From: Chrysemys picta bellii
Lineage: Eukaryota; Chordata; Testudines; Emydidae
Direction of reading: 5' to 3'
Assembly (NCBI RefSeq): GCF_011386835.1
Contig: NC_088800.1
Span: 19,626,572 to 19,690,571 of the forward strand
Length of the DNA stretch: 64,000 bases
In this document: positions 1 through 12,200 of the stretch, in pieces
Position numbering within the stretch: position 1 is the stretch's first letter
How the letters are laid out: each line of letters opens with the position of its first letter
Position numbers and translations under genes: made by a program
The notes under the pieces: model-generated
The model's input: only the letters and a program-made list of their open reading frames with translations
Database searches by the model: none
Told to the model about the DNA's origin: nothing

Positions 1-652
1 AATAGACCATACAAAATACAAAACCATACAAAATAACAAATAATAAAAATAACAAATAAATAATATTTTTTGAATTACATAAAAGAAGTTTTCTGCCAAA
101 CTAGAGGTAAAATAATTTTGGGACAATTTGTGCTATTGATGTTTAGGAGAACCACGTTTAAATAAATGTACTATTACATTTAAAGTAAGCTATCTGGTAA
201 AAAGCCAGGGTTGCTTTGGATTTCTTTAATGTGTGACATTAACAAAACCATTGACAGCAACTAAGTTTTTTTTCTTGAATAAAAATACATGCTGTAACAA
301 GTGGTTTCTCAAAAATAAGTAATTTTACATGTTTCATCTTCAAAGAAAGTCATAAAATGTAATGATGATTGAATGTTGGGCCAAAAATGATTTTTTAATA
401 AAATAAGAATTGAGCATATGTGTCTTAGAAATGGAAAGAGCCTACTGTAGCCAAAGAGTTGAAAATCAAAAATGTTGGGCTAGATTCTGCAGCCTTTAGT
501 GACATTGAGTAGCACTTACTTCAGCAAATAGGCTTACTAATTGACACGAGTAAGGTTTTATATTTTTCTGTAACTGAGCTGATTGTTCCCTCAAAATCAG
601 ACTAAAATGCTCTTAAGTAACACCTGTGAGCCCCAGTTCTGCAAGGTGTGTT

Positions 653-944
653 CAGTGGTGCTGGAACTAGCTGGGGGTGGTGGCTTGAAGTAGTAATAAC
701 AAACACCAAATGCATGGTTTCCATCATAGGCGCCGACTGGAGCACCCACCGGCAGCCGCCCCCATCAGCTCCTCCCACTCCCTCCCAGTACCTCCCGCCC
801 ACCACAAACAGCTGTTCTGTGGCATGCAGGAAGTGCTGGAGGGGAGGGAGTAGGCACCCCCGAGCACATTAGAAAGTCTACTCCTCTGGTTTCCATGGCT
901 TCCATCATCTGCACCCCCACAATAAAGTTTGTTCCAGCATCCTG
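653..944. mobile_element. Short non-autonomous hAT element
   Basis: The termini CAGTGGTGCTGGAAC and GTTCCAGCATCCTG form an imperfect inverted repeat. They are flanked by a perfect 8-bp direct repeat ggtgtgtt at 645-652 and 945-952, the hAT target-site size. The interior is GC-rich and resembles the interiors of the elements at 10653 and 28448. No transposase is encoded. Confidence 0.8.
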
Positions 945-978
945 GGTGTGTTCAAGGGGCAAGTGCATGCCTAATGCT

Positions 979-2622
979 TCTTCAAATGCTTGCTTATGTC
1001 CATTCTATTCTAAGGTGTGCATGCGCCCACGTGCGTGGTCATCAGAGATTTTTGCCTTAGCGGTATCCGTAGGCCCAGTGATGGTGCCCCTTTGAGTGCC
1101 GTGCCCATGCGTCGGTATATCAGGTGCCTCCAGCTCTACACCCTCTCAGTTCCTTCTTGCAACCCGTGGTGGTTAGTCAGAGTGCCTTTCCTTACATAGC
1201 AAGGGCTTGCGGTTTCATCTCTACTGACTCGAGCTTTAGGACCTTTTAAATAGTTTGTTTATAGTAGTTAGTGTTAAGTAGTTGTTAAGTGTAGTTAGTA
1301 ATTAGAAGTTAGAATCCCAGTGGGGACTTTGCCCCAGGCGGGGCATGCCCGGGTCTCCTGGGTTTAAACCCTGCGTAGACTGAAACAGGCCTATGCCTGT
1401 AAGTGACCACCACAGCAGCTGCCTGAAGTGCTTGGGGGAATCACATGTGAAGGACAAGTGCTGTATTTGTAAGAACTTTCGGCCCAGGACTCAGAGGGAG
1501 TGGGATATTTGTTTGTGGGCTCTCCTCATGGAGTCTGTCCTTCATCCAGCTTCCAAGCCATCCTGCCAAGACTCACCGAGTATCTCTTCCTGGGACTTGA
1601 AGCTCGTGCTGTCGAGGCTCATGGGGCCTCCCTTTGAACCTCTGGCTTCCTGCTCCCTTCTCCTTCTCTCCTGGAAGGTTTCGTTCCTGGTTGCGGTAAC
1701 GTCTTCCTGCAGGGTGTCTGAGATCAGGGCACTTACTTCAGAACCACCCTATATGGTATTCTGCAAGGATAAGGTCCAGCTGTGGCCACACCCAACATTC
1801 CTGCCTGAGGTAGTTTCCCAGTTTCATACTGGCCAGGACATATACTTATCTGTCTTCTTCCCAAACCTCAGAAATTGGAAGAGGAAGAAGGTTGCACACC
1901 CTGGATGTCAGCAGGGCTCTGTCATTATACATCGACAAAGGACAAAGCCATTTCGCAAGTCAACGTAGCTGTTCGTTGTGGTGGCAGACAGAATGAAAGG
2001 TCATCCAGTATCTGCTCAAAGGATTTCGTTCTGGATCATAGCCTGCATCCGCTACTGCTATGAGCCGGCCATAATCAAGGCACACTCAACTAGAGCGCAA
2101 GCGTCATCAGCGGCCTTCCTGGTTCAGGGGCTGATCCAAGAGATCTGTAGAGCTGCTATCTGGTTGTCTGTCCACATGTTTACGCCTGGGACGATGCTGG
2201 CTCTGGCAGAGCAGTGCTGCACACTGTAAGAACATGAATGCTGAGCCCACCTCCATTGACATTGCTTATGAGTAACCTAGAATCGAATCGACATGAGCAA
2301 GCTCTTGAAGAAAAAACGGTTACCTACCTTTTCATAACTGTTGTTCTTCAAGATGTGTTGCTCATGTCCATTCCATTACCCACCCTCTTGCCCCTCTGTT
2401 GGAGTTGCCGGCAAGAAGGAACTGAGAGGGCATAGGGCTGGCGGTGCCTGATATACCGACGCATGAGCACGGCACTCAAGGGGGCGCCAATGCCAGCCCT
2501 ACGGATACCGCTAAGGCAAAAATCTCCAATGACTGTGCACATGGGCACGCACACACCCTAGAATGGAATGTACATGAGCAACACATCTCGAAGAACAATA
2601 GTTATGAAAAGGTAGTTAACCG
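979..2622 (+). mobile_element. Decayed DIRS-like tyrosine-recombinase retrotransposon
   Basis: The ends are inverted: about 979-1160 matches the reverse complement of about 2415-2606, for example ccctctcagttccttc at 1141 against its complement near 2415. Inside, 1393-1500 encodes a CCHC zinc knuckle (CLKCLGESHVKDKC), as in DIRS-type gag proteins. Region 1978-2229 encodes AHSTRAQASS and EICRAAIWLSVHMF, resembling the C-terminal active-site region of DIRS tyrosine recombinases. Reverse transcriptase is missing and several frames are broken, so this is an internally deleted copy. Family assignment is from motif recognition; the exact ends are approximate. Confidence 0.65.
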
Positions 2623-2689
2623 TGTTTTAAATGGGCTATTGGTGCTTAATGTTAGACATGAGTTTAAGTAAGTTGCTGAATTGGGGACA

Positions 2690-3720
2690 TAGTGCAGTAA
2701 ATTAATGTGGATGAGGGAAATACATCAGATTAAATTTATCTGGATTTTTTTGGATTTTTACAAGGGCTGAAAACTGGCTGAAGGACTACAAACAGTTCAC
2801 TAAGGATAACCAGCAATGTATTGAGGTGATGGAGATATTTAGATGGATTTCCATGGGGCTGGGGTTAGATTTAGTCTTACCGAACATTGCCATCAGTCAA
2901 CGTGAAGTGAACTAAAAATGCATATTAATGAATTCAAATGCAGTTTGATACTAAACTGGAAGGAGTTGCTAACAAATAATACAAAAAAACCCCTGAGAGG
3001 CTAGTAAAAAAAAATAGGAAAAAACAAAAAATGAAATCCAATTTGGGGAAAATTGCAAACTACAATACATAGGGGAAAATTATCCAAAATACCTATGTTC
3101 AGTGGGGAAGGAGATACCTTGAAAATATTAATTCTGAAAAGGACTTACAGAAAGAGGAGGAGTGGACATGGTATTAGCTATGAGTTTAAAATAAAATATG
3201 GGAAAAAAAGGACCAAAGCAATTTTGGGCTAGGGATCATAGTGTTAGGACATGATAGTACTTTTCTAGTGGGTCTCGTGACAGTGCAACAGAAAGACTGC
3301 TCTCAGTGTTTGGTCACTCTTGGAAAGATGTAGATAAATTTCAGAGAGTTGTGAAAAGAGCAACAAAAATAGCTGAGGCTGAATGGATAGATTTATGAAG
3401 AAAGATTATATGAGCTAAATATGTAAAACTAGTTAAGCAACTATTAAGTGGGAGTGGTACATAATAATTCATAAATATTTGTAAACCAAGAATGAAGAGG
3501 AATGATTTAGAATGGTATCAGGGTGGCATAATTTGGAATACTGACATGAAAATAAGAGAAGAATTTTTGTGTGGAATATAAAGGAAAAGTTATTTATAAA
3601 AAGTTCTTCCAGTGAAAGTGTCTCTTTTAGGCTATGGGATAGTTTACTAAAGAAAGACAGAGAAAGCCCTTTCATTAGGCACATAAAACTGGACTGGACA
3701 AAGCAGTAGAAAACTTGTTT
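2690..3720 (+). mobile_element. Old CR1/L3-type LINE remnant
   Basis: Degenerate sequence follows the order of a CR1 3-prime region. One recognisable stretch lies around 3320-3430, with tttggtcactcttggaaaga, gagagttgtgaaaagagcaa and caaaaat. It is heavily mutated and AT-rich. The 5-prime part (2690-3240) is assigned only by continuity. Confidence 0.45.
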
Positions 3721-4131
3721 TTCATTGGCAATGTTATGGACTAGCAGAGCAATTTTCGAACTCTAATATCTATGATTTAATGTATACTTATTTAGTTAGC
3801 AACAGTCAATAAATACTTTTATAGGCAATGGCTTGCTAATTTTTATATTAAATGCATAGAATATTGCATATGTTAATTAAGTTATTGTGGGGCAAATGAA
3901 TACTTTTTTTTAAAAATGAATTGGTAAACACTAAAGAGTTTATTAAAGCATCATGAAAATTATGTAAAATCAATGTGTGACATTCTGGTCTCATTGAAGT
4001 CAATGGATTTCATGCAGAGACTGCTTACTTGCTTAAAGTTATCTGTATGCTTAAGTTCCTTGTTTGATCGGGTCCTTATGTTCACTTTTGATAACAAAAA
4101 ACTAACTATTTTTATGTCCTTAATATTGCAG
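3721..4131. other. Intron sequence upstream of exon A, nothing recognised
   Basis: AT-rich and unique-looking. Bases 1-640 are similar: no exon, RNA gene or repeat could be supported in either stretch. Confidence 0.5.
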
Positions 4132-4193
4132 TTTCGCCATAAGAGTGATAACCAGGTGAACAATCGACAGGCTGAAGTACTCATTGATGGCAG
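4132..4193 (+). CDS. ATP8B4: ATP8B4 exon A: after TM2, start of A domain
   Basis: This 62-nt exon encodes FRHKSDNQVNNRQAEVLIDG and two bases of an Arg codon. It is the conserved cytoplasmic stretch that follows TM2 in P4-ATPases, where FRHK...NNR is typical. The acceptor is ttaatattgcag and the donor is gtaagaa. The exon ends in phase 2 and is completed by exon B, 19.5 kb downstream. No earlier ATP8B4 exon is recognisable in bases 1-4131. Confidence 0.93.
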
Positions 4194-4714
4194 GTAAGAA
4201 ACAGATTTTAAAGATGGTCAATTTATTTTTAAAGTTTAGATCATCTCACCAATATTCAATCACAATTCTTTTGCATTTGCAAACTATAGGGCTATGCAAT
4301 TGAACCATCAAAATGTTTTTTTCCTATAAGATAAAGAGATTTCACTGAGGAATTTCTTGTTTTGATCCAGTTTTAAGATTCACTCTTTCTCATAATCCAT
4401 ATTCCCGCTGATTTTAATTAGATTTGGTTGTATAGAATGATAGGAGAATTTGGGACCATAGAAATTCTTTAACTCTTATTTTTTTAGTTTCATTTTAATT
4501 TTGCTCATTGTGCTTTTGTTGTCTCAAACTTCTTTTAAATTTTTCTTTTAAAGATTCACATGAACAGTCTAGTACATTGACTTTAATTCTATTAAACACA
4601 AAAAACTACATTAGAAGAACATTATTAAGGTTCAAAGGTTAAGTACTCAAAATTTAGGAAATGCCAGAATTAAGGTTGCCTGTGCATGCTTGTGTTATTT
4701 GTTTATATTCAACC

Positions 4715-5432
4715 TTTGTAATTTGACCTAGTTTCCACTTTTCCGTAGGACTCTTTTTTGATTTTTAGATAATTGAAGATCTCCTGGTTAAGCCAGGGTG
4801 GTCTCTTGCCATACTTCCTATCTTTCCTATGCAGTGGGAATTGCTTGCTCTTGTGCCCTTAATAATGTCTCTTTGAAAAACTGCCAACTGTCTTCTATTG
4901 TTTTTCTCCTTAGAAGTGCTTCCCATGGGATCTTACCTACCAACTCCCTGAGTTTGCTAATGTCTGCCTTCTTGAAATCCATTGTCTTTGTTTTGCTGAT
5001 CTCCCTTCTACCATTCCTTAGAATCATGAACTCTATCATTTCATGATCACTTTCATGCAAGCTGCCTTCCACTTTCAAATTCTCAACCAGTTTCTCCCTA
5101 TTTTTCAAAATCAAATCTAGAACAGCCTCTCCACTGGTAGCTGTCTCAACCTTCTGAAATAAAAAATTGTCTCCAATACATTCCAAGAATTTATTGGATA
5201 ATCTGTGCCCTGCTGTGTTATTTTCCCAACAAATGTCTGGGTAGTTGAAGTCCCCCATCACCACCAAGTCCTGTGCTTTGCATGATTTTGTTAGCGGTTT
5301 AAAAAAAGCCTCATCTACCTCTTCTTGTTGGTTAGGTGGTCTGTAGTAGACCCCTACCATGACATCACCCTTGTTTTTTACCCCTTTCATCCTTACCCAG
5401 AGACTTTCAACTAGTCTGTCTCCTATTTCCAT
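4715..5432 (-). mobile_element. CR1 LINE fragment: ORF2 endonuclease region
   Basis: The minus strand stays open for 201 codons (4827-5432). It encodes an APE-type endonuclease core with [30 protein letters not shown] and SDHEMIEF, all standard CR1 ORF2 landmarks. Beyond the first stop, RPPWLNQ-like sequence (about 4780-4800) shows entry into the linker before reverse transcriptase. The fragment lacks the N-terminal part of the endonuclease and all of the RT. Bases 5433-5720 look like further repeat sequence that I could not place securely. Confidence 0.85.
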
Positions 5433-5820
5433 CTCAGTCCTCTATTCAGCTCCCATAAGAGATGCTTTCCTTTAAATCCTTTTCCAGTTCATTTGATCTG
5501 ATAATCATATCTCTTCCATACCATGTGGCTGCACAGGACATCCTCCACAAGTTTTACATAGTGTGTTGCAACATTAGGTAATGATGTCTGTACTCCCAGA
5601 CTTGCTGTGGAGAAGGCGAAAAACGCCACCCCATCTTGTCCAATCTGGTTGTGAGGGAAAAACTCCTTCCCAGCCCCACAAGGAAACGGGCAAAATTCTC
5701 TTTAGTTTTCTCCATTATTTTTCCTGATACAACATTAGATCTTGGATCATTGTTTTAATCCATTTTGATAAATAAAATACTTAAGACATAGTTTTCATGA
5801 TTTCTCGTTGCAGAAGAAAT

Positions 5821-5822
<2 letters not shown>

Positions 5823-5861
<39 letters not shown>

Positions 5862-5883
5862 AGAGAGAGAGAGAGAGAGAGAG
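5823..5883. repeat. Compound (TA)n-(GA)n microsatellite
   Basis: About 18 TA units (5823-5858) run directly into about 12 GA units (5860-5883). Confidence 0.97.
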
Positions 5884-6119
5884 TTCCATCTGTTTTCAGT
5901 TCCTCTGAACTGAAAGGAAAAATGAATTATAGACAATTTTGAATTTTTGTTTACATTTTCCTTTTATTACTTGAGAAATGATGAATGTGGTGTTTGGTTT
6001 TGAGGTTTAAGCTCTCTCTCTCACATACAGGAAGAGGTGGGGGTCAGGAAAACGTTAGGGGCAGCATTCTAATCCTCACATGGACCATTTCCTTGAACAG
6101 GAAAACATCAGTACATAGC

Positions 6120-6245
6120 TTATAAACTCTTTGGGACAGAGATCATCTTTTTATTCAATGTGTGTACAGTACCTAGCACAGTGGGGTCTTGATCCATGAC
6201 TGGGGCTCCTGGGTGCCAGTGGGACAATAGAAATAATTAATAACC
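6120..6245 (+). repeat. SINE/LINE 3-prime tail fragment
   Basis: The stretch has the order taaactctttgggacagaga, gtacagtacctagcacagtg, gggtcttgatcc and an AT-rich end (aataattaataa). The same block ends the fuller SINE at 41310-41582. Confidence 0.6.
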
Positions 6246-6834
6246 ATGTTATGAGCAGGGTGAAACCTTGTTACAGGTCAAATTAAAACCTCGCTGAGAC
6301 TGACAGGTGTGAACATCTCCTTCAGTTATCATAACTATAAGGATAAGTCCATCACAAACTCCTGTCTAAGCAAAAGAGGTTGTGAACCCACCCAGGAGAA
6401 TTTGGAGTGAGGGGGTGGAGGCATTTTGTGGCATAGTGATTTGGGGGGGTGAGGGAAGGTGGAACACACAGAAACTGAGAACAGACAGAACAGAGAGAGG
6501 CAGAGGCAAAAACCAAGAAAGCCAAGCAGTAGCCAGTGAACACAGTGTGACCCTGGAAGAAGCTATAGAGCGAGCTTTTGGGTCTGTTGTCTAAAGAGGC
6601 TTGTTGCTGTAAACTCCCTTTGTTCTGGGTTCCTCCTGCATTCAGAAAAGCTGGACTTAAGCACATGTACATTCTTTGTAAGTAAACAAGATTACATCAA
6701 AGAAAGTAACAAACTCCATCAATTTCTACATCCAACAGGAATATACCTAGGGCCCTGAACTTTGACTGGCTGCTTGGGTCAAAAACGGGCAACAATAATA
6801 ACTATGAAAGCAATCAAAGTCATTATAGTGCTGT

Positions 6835-6990
6835 ATCAGGGGGTAGCCGTGTTAGTCTGTATCTACAAAAACAACAAGGAGTCTGGTGGCACCTTAAAGA
6901 CTAACAGATTTATTTGGGCATAAGCTTTCGTGGGTAAAAACCTCACTTCTTCGGATGCGTAGAGTGAAAGTTACAGATGCAGGCATTATA
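6835..6990 (+). mobile_element. Penelope-like element tail insertion
   Basis: This 156-bp insertion has the sequence blocks ggtagccgtgttagtctgta, ccttaaagactaacagattt and cataagctttcgtgggtaaa. The same blocks form the ends of the coding Penelope element at 51611-53464. It is flanked by a perfect 14-bp target-site duplication, cattatagtgctgt, at 6821-6834 and 6991-7004. Confidence 0.85.
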
Positions 6991-7044
6991 CATTATAGTG
7001 CTGTGTCACTCTCCTGCCAGGTATCTTTACCATTTCCTCTTTTT

Positions 7045-7400
7045 CCACATAGAATTCAAATGCCTTCTCATTCTTAAAGTTCTGCCCAGCCTATCCATCA
7101 CCTGTTGCCTCCCACTGCACCTTGCACATTCTTCTCTCTCTGTCGCTCCCTTTATCTGTTCATCCTGTTCTCATCTTAGTACCCCTTTCATGCTGCTTCT
7201 TATGTTTGGAGCAATATTCTGGTCACCATCAATGAAATCCTGGCCCCACTGAAGTCATGAGAATTTTGCCTTAGACCTCAAAGAGGCCAGGATTTCATCC
7301 TAAGCGTCCTCACTCTCTTCCTTCTAATCCCCTCTCAAAACCAACTTGTTTCGTCGTCTCCTCTTTGTGTGCTGTTTGCAGCTGCCCCTCAGTCCCTGCT
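7045..7400 (+). mobile_element. L2-type LINE fragment
   Basis: The frame starting near 7045 encodes HIEFKCLLILKVLPSLS, matching the R-I-FKLLLL-FKAL motif at the end of L2 ORF2. It is followed by decayed 3-prime sequence. The assignment rests on a short motif. Confidence 0.45.
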
Positions 7401-7604
7401 AAAACTTACAGCTTATCTGTTTGCTCACTATAAAACACAAACATTTTGTGTAACACAACTCAACTGTTAGTGGTTGACTTTGTAGTCATAACGTTCTTTT
7501 AACATAATTTTTTGTAAGTAAAGATTAAGATCCTCCTACTAGGAAGGTCCAAAATACAGCGCTCAAGATATATCCTACTAAGTGAAAAAATGCCCATCTG
7601 AGCA

Positions 7605-8085
7605 AGAGCTGTGGTATAATGCCAGAAGCAAGGGACTCAGAGCTGGGAACATCTGAGTTCTAATCCTGCCACTAATGGTGTTTCCCTTTCAGTGTCTTGG
7701 GTTAATCACTTAGGCCCATGTTCAGCAAAAGGTGCTTAAATCCTACTGATATCAATGCTTATGGGAGGAAGGCTTGTCCAATGGTTAGGGCACTAGTCTG
7801 GCACTCTGGAGACCTGGTTTCAATTCCCTGCTTTGTCACAGATTTCCTGTGTGACCTTGTGCAAGTCACGTAGGCCCTGTCTACACTGAAAAGTTAAGGC
7901 GGCCCAGATACGTCATTGAGGAGTGTGAAAAATCTATACCCCTGAGCGATGTAGTTAAGCTTACCTAACCCCTGATGTAGGCAGTGCTAGGTCTTACATC
8001 GACCTAGCTACCACCACTTTGGAAGGTGGATTAACTACAGTGATGGGAGAACCCATCTGTAAAATGGGTACTGGTAAAAAAATTT
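7605..8085 (+). mobile_element. tRNA-type SINE pieces interrupted by a short DNA transposon
   Basis: SINE sequence includes atggttagggcactagtctg and cacagatttcctgtgtgacc, and resumes with ccatctgtaaaatgggtact after about 8050. The interruption, about 7876-8049, begins ggccctgtctacactgaaaa and contains gacctagctaccaccacttt. It belongs to the same family as the element around 41690-42297. A MIR-like fragment (ggactcagagctgggaacat) lies at 7605-7700. Confidence 0.6.
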
Positions 8086-8606
8086 TTTGACTAAAATTAT
8101 ATCAAAATAAGATACTCTTATTCTGAAAATAAGAGTATCCAGACACAGACTTGCACCAAAATAACTAAAGGTGGGAATTACAACCGATTCAGTTATTTTT
8201 AGTTCCAGTTACCCTGAGAATTCTAGAATGTCTGGGTTCCATTTGAGAGCTTCCAATTTTTTAAAAAATGAAAGATTCTATAACTTAACAAATATTTTTC
8301 TTTTAAAACTGTTATAACAAGGAAAGGAAAAAAATCAAAGAGAAATTGGAAGTTTTCTTTTGGCTCCTAGAATTCCTTACAGATTTCTCTAGCTTGACTG
8401 CTTCCTAACTCCAGTCATTGGGATGTGCATTCAGCCACCCTTCTGGAATATTCCAGTGTCAGTACTTCATCAGATAAGAGGTTTCTATTATGTAAAGACC
8501 TGATTTTTGCCACTTTGTGCATAAAACTCCACCAATTTGAACTGGAGTTCTGCTTTCAAATCCTAAGAGAAGTTGGCCCTTTATCACTGAATGGCTATCT
8601 TCTCTG

Positions 8607-8904
8607 AGCCCTGGTCTACACTGGGAGGGGGGGGGATCGATCTAAGTTACACAACTTCAGCTACATGAATAACGTAGCTGAAGTCGATGTACTTAGATCG
8701 TCTTACTGTGGTGTCTTCACCATGGTGAGTCGACTGCTGCTGCTCTCCCGTCGACTCTGCCTGCGTCTCTTGCGGCACTGGAGTACAGGAGTCGACGGGA
8801 GAGGGCTGGGGGGTCAACTTATCGCATCTAGACTAGACGCGATAAATCGATCCCCACTGGATCAATCACTGCCTGCCGATCTGGTGGATAGTGTAGACAT
8901 ACCC
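8607..8904 (+). mobile_element. Short DNA transposon, TGTCTACACT terminal family (copy 1)
   Basis: The ends ccctggtctacact and agtgtagacataccc are an inverted pair, and the interior matches the copy at 23899-24192 in opposite orientation. Subterminal short palindromes surround acgtagctgaagt. No transposase is present. An 80-codon open frame spans it but is best explained as repeat sequence. Confidence 0.7.
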
Positions 8905-9039
8905 TGAGAGAGGAAGAGGACTAAAGTTGGGAAGCATAAGCTGTCAGAAGCTAGCTTTTTCAGTAGGCTGAATACTCAATTCCTAATATCTTTCCTTGAG
9001 TCACATGCCATGTTTTGTCATACACAGAAATCCCTCCTT

Positions 9040-9220
9040 TTGCGATTTCTAAACTGGATTACTGCAGTCTGCACTAATTAGGGACTTCTCGGAAACTAAC
9101 ACTGGTGCAGAATGCAGTGATGATATCAGCTCTAGGGATATTTTACCCATCCCTTTTCAACTGCCCAGGCTTCTTACTGACTTTCAAGTGCAATTAAATG
9201 TTAAGGTGTACTTTAAAAAT
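9040..9220 (+). mobile_element. L2-type LINE fragment
   Basis: The translation includes LDYCSLH, then LVQNAV and LLTFKCN, with stops between. This follows the L2 ORF2 C-terminal order (DYCN, LQ-VQN, FKLL). The fragment is old and short. Confidence 0.45.
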
Positions 9221-10640
9221 CCAGTAAATAAAAACATGTTTAGGAAGTCTTTTCTTTTTGCTGAGGTATACATTTTTTAAATAAAAAAGGTCTCTTTAGA
9301 CTAAACCTCTAAGGACCAAGATCCTATTAATTCAGTGTTTGGCTTGTGGAAAAAAACAGCTAACTATCATTTTACCTTTCTAGCCAAGACATATAATAAT
9401 TTTGTGTGGTTAAAAAAACCCATTCTAAACAATATAGTGAAGACATTTAATAGGTTTCTGTTTAGAAACAAACAAAAGCCAGCCAAATCTTTTGCCTTTC
9501 AGTTTCTTGTAGCTGAAACCATGGTTTTTAATTTAAACAACAGATCTTTACAGAATTATAGGAGCCAAGCATGTGTACTGGAATGCAGAATTTGGCCCTT
9601 ACAATTTGCAGTTACTTTTTAGATTACGCTATTTCTAGAACAGGATAAAATTTGGCCTCTAAATTACTTGATAGTGTCTGCTTAATTGTCGACACAGTTT
9701 GACAGGATTTTTGTGGACAAGTGCACAGCATTTTTCAGCGTCTCTTCTCCTTTGTGACCTCTTCCCCCTTGCCCTCCTCCACTCATGTACCATATGTGCT
9801 ATGCATAATATTCATCAATGTTTGCAGTGAGTGTAGTGTAAGGTGAGAACTCACCAGTCTTGGTATCTTCAGACTGCTGTACAGTATAGGAAGTTTATAC
9901 TTGTCTCTAACATAAAGATTTTGTGAATAGATAGCTGCTGCCACAAAAGATTCCCATGCAAATTTCCTCTTAAAAATGTCCTTGCATTATATGCCATAGT
10001 AAATTTCATGCTGCTTTCATTAATGACGCATGTAAGTCATACAGAGAGCAATAATGAAAAGCAGTCCTGTCATTTCTGAATTTTTTATGTTGTCATAATT
10101 GCAATTATATCCTATGTATCATACAAGTAAAATTTGACTAAGTAGGATCCTTAATGGGAAGAGCATTACGGACAATCTCTAGTCTGGCTCTTTTCATCTC
10201 TTCTTTTGAGAAGAAGTGTTTTACAAACAGCTCTCCCAGGAGATTTGACAAACTGGCAGCACTGTCACTTTTTCATTAACAACAGATTGCATTATTAAAT
10301 AGTTTGGAAATCTAAGAACACCAAGTGACTGGACCCATTTGCCCTTATATAGTAAATTATGAGGATAGTTTTCCATCTGCAAGAGCAGTTCCCTTGCCCA
10401 AGTGGTCCTGTTCATGTAGAGAGATGTTTTTGCATATATGTAGGCTCTTTAGAGAGAATTTGCTCTCTCTTCTGGCACTTGTTTTTAGAAGTGAAGCAAA
10501 AATGTTCTTTCTTTGGTGTGAAAGTCAGTTATGTTTCTCACTGACAAATTATTATTTCATAAAGGGAACAGGCTATCAGTAGGAGAAATTTATATGATCA
10601 TATTTATATCAGAACACCACAGTGATCTGAATTAAGGTTT
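9221..10640. other. Intron, nothing recognised
   Basis: Unique AT-rich intron sequence. The short open frames (95 codons at 9335, 85 at 10325) show no family motif or splice context. Confidence 0.5.
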
Positions 10641-10652
10641 ATTAATATATAT

Positions 10653-11112
10653 CAGGGGTGGCCAACCTGAGCCTGAGAAAGAGCCAGAATTTACCAATGT
10701 GCATTGCCAAAGAGCCACAGTAACATGTCAGCAGCCCCCCGTCAGCTCCCTCCCCACCCCCAGTGTCTCCCACCCGCCAGCAGCACAGCCGATCAGCACA
10801 TAACCCTCCATCCCTGCGCCTCTCACCTGCCACGATCAGCTGTTTTGTGGTGTGCAGGAGGCTCGGGGGTGGGGGGAGGAAGGAGGAGCAAGGTCACGGC
10901 AGATTCAGGGGAAGGGGTGAGGGCCTTGGGGGAAGGAGTGGAGTGGGGCCAGGGCCTGGGGCAGAGCCAAGGGTTGAGCAGTGAGCACCCTGTAGCACAT
11001 TGGAAAGTTGGTGCCTGTAGCTCCAGCCCCGGAGTTGGCGCCTATGCAAGGAGCCACATATTAACCTCTGAAGAGCCGCATGTGGCTCCGGAGCCACAGG
11101 TTGGCCACCCCG
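10653..11112. mobile_element. hAT element, CAGGGGTGGCCAACCTG termini
   Basis: Left end CAGGGGTGGCCAACCTG and right end CAGGTTGGCCACCCCG are inverted. The target-site duplication is atatatat / atatatac (10645-10652, 11113-11120; 7 of 8). Inner arms carry agagccac-type repeats. The GC-rich centre produces long open frames (207 codons on +, 121 on -) with no recognisable protein. It is non-autonomous. Confidence 0.85.
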
Positions 11113-11127
11113 ATATATACTGTAGAT

Positions 11128-11395
11128 CAGGGGTCGGCAACGTTTGGCACGCGGCTCGCCAGGGTAAGCACCCTGGCGGGCGGGGCCAGTTTTATTTACC
11201 TGCTGACGCGGCAGGTTCGGCCGATCGATGTGCTGGCCGCGGCTTCTCGCCGCCCCCATTGGCCCGGGACGGCGAACCGCGGCCAGTGGGGGCCGCGATC
11301 GGCCGAACCTGCCGCGTCAGCAGGTAAATAAAACTGGCCCAGCCCGCCAGGGTGCTTACCCTGGCGAGCCGCGTGCAGAACGTTGCCGACCCCTG
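11128..11395. mobile_element. Palindromic hAT MITE, CAGGGGTCGGCAACG termini
   Basis: The element is almost a perfect palindrome of 268 bp. Termini are CAGGGGTCGGCAACGTTTGG and GAACGTTGCCGACCCCTG. It has a perfect 8-bp duplication ctgtagat at 11120-11127 and 11396-11403. It is very GC-rich against an AT-rich background and no protein is encoded. Confidence 0.92.
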
Positions 11396-11689
11396 CTGTA
11401 GATTATTATGCACAAAGAGCTCACTCCTGCGAAGCGCTGATAGGATGCTCCATGAAGTCAATGGGAGCTGTGTTTTCTTTGTTGCAAAATGAAATTTTCA
11501 ACTATTTCTGTCTCTTGCATTACAATTTTGTTTTTTGCATTGCACACCAAGTACAGAAGGAAGCTATGCCCAGGCCCAAGCCCAAATCATGCTTCTTTTG
11601 ACCAAATGACTGGGCAACATGTGGCATCAGCAAGAACTACTTGTGAAGTCTTTTTAAAAATAGAACATTAATCCTTCAGATAGCAAAGA

Positions 11690-12200
11690 GTCATGGATAT
11701 CACAGTGATAAAAATGTCACAGAGAGTGATTTTTCATTTTGTCCGTGACTCTTTATGTCAGGGATTTTTCTTGGTGTGCATGATTTTATAGGCCATGAAC
11801 CTTGAGGGGCCACCCGGTTTGTGGCCCTACCATTTTTTCTGCCACAGCCCAGCTTGGGGCAGGTGATCTGATGGCACCAGGGCCAGAGGATGGCAGGGTG
11901 TCGCAGGGAGAGGACCCTGCTTGCACGCTATGGCGAGAGCCAACAGGCCAGAGCAGGGAGCTGGGTCAGGTCTGCCGTACAGGAGCGGCTGCTGCAGGGT
12001 GAGTGTTGGGCAGGCTTGTTGTACAACTCTCCTGCCCCCAGGCCTCCCACCACCCAAGGGCAGGACCTGTCCCCGCCATGTGGACCTCTCCTTTAAATGG
12101 CGCTCCCGTGACTTCCCCCAAAACCCTTAAACCTGTGACTTTTACTAGATTTACCATGACTGATGGTGACTTTTTGATTAAAAAATGCTGTGACAAATCT
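11690..12200. mobile_element. Decayed DNA transposon rich in cgtgac motifs
   Basis: The outer segments carry atttttcattttgtccgtga and tgtgacttttactagattta, comparable to the better preserved element at 36703-37037. The centre (about 11800-12110) is GC-rich. Ends are too degraded to define a target duplication. Confidence 0.45.

Noticed and set aside
7790..7880. Functional tRNA gene
   Set aside because: The tRNA-like head belongs to a SINE with decayed promoter boxes and a SINE body following it; it cannot fold as a complete tRNA.
10704..11461. Open frames of 207 and 121 codons
   Set aside because: They cross the interiors and junction of two GC-rich hAT elements and have no recognisable domain or splice context.
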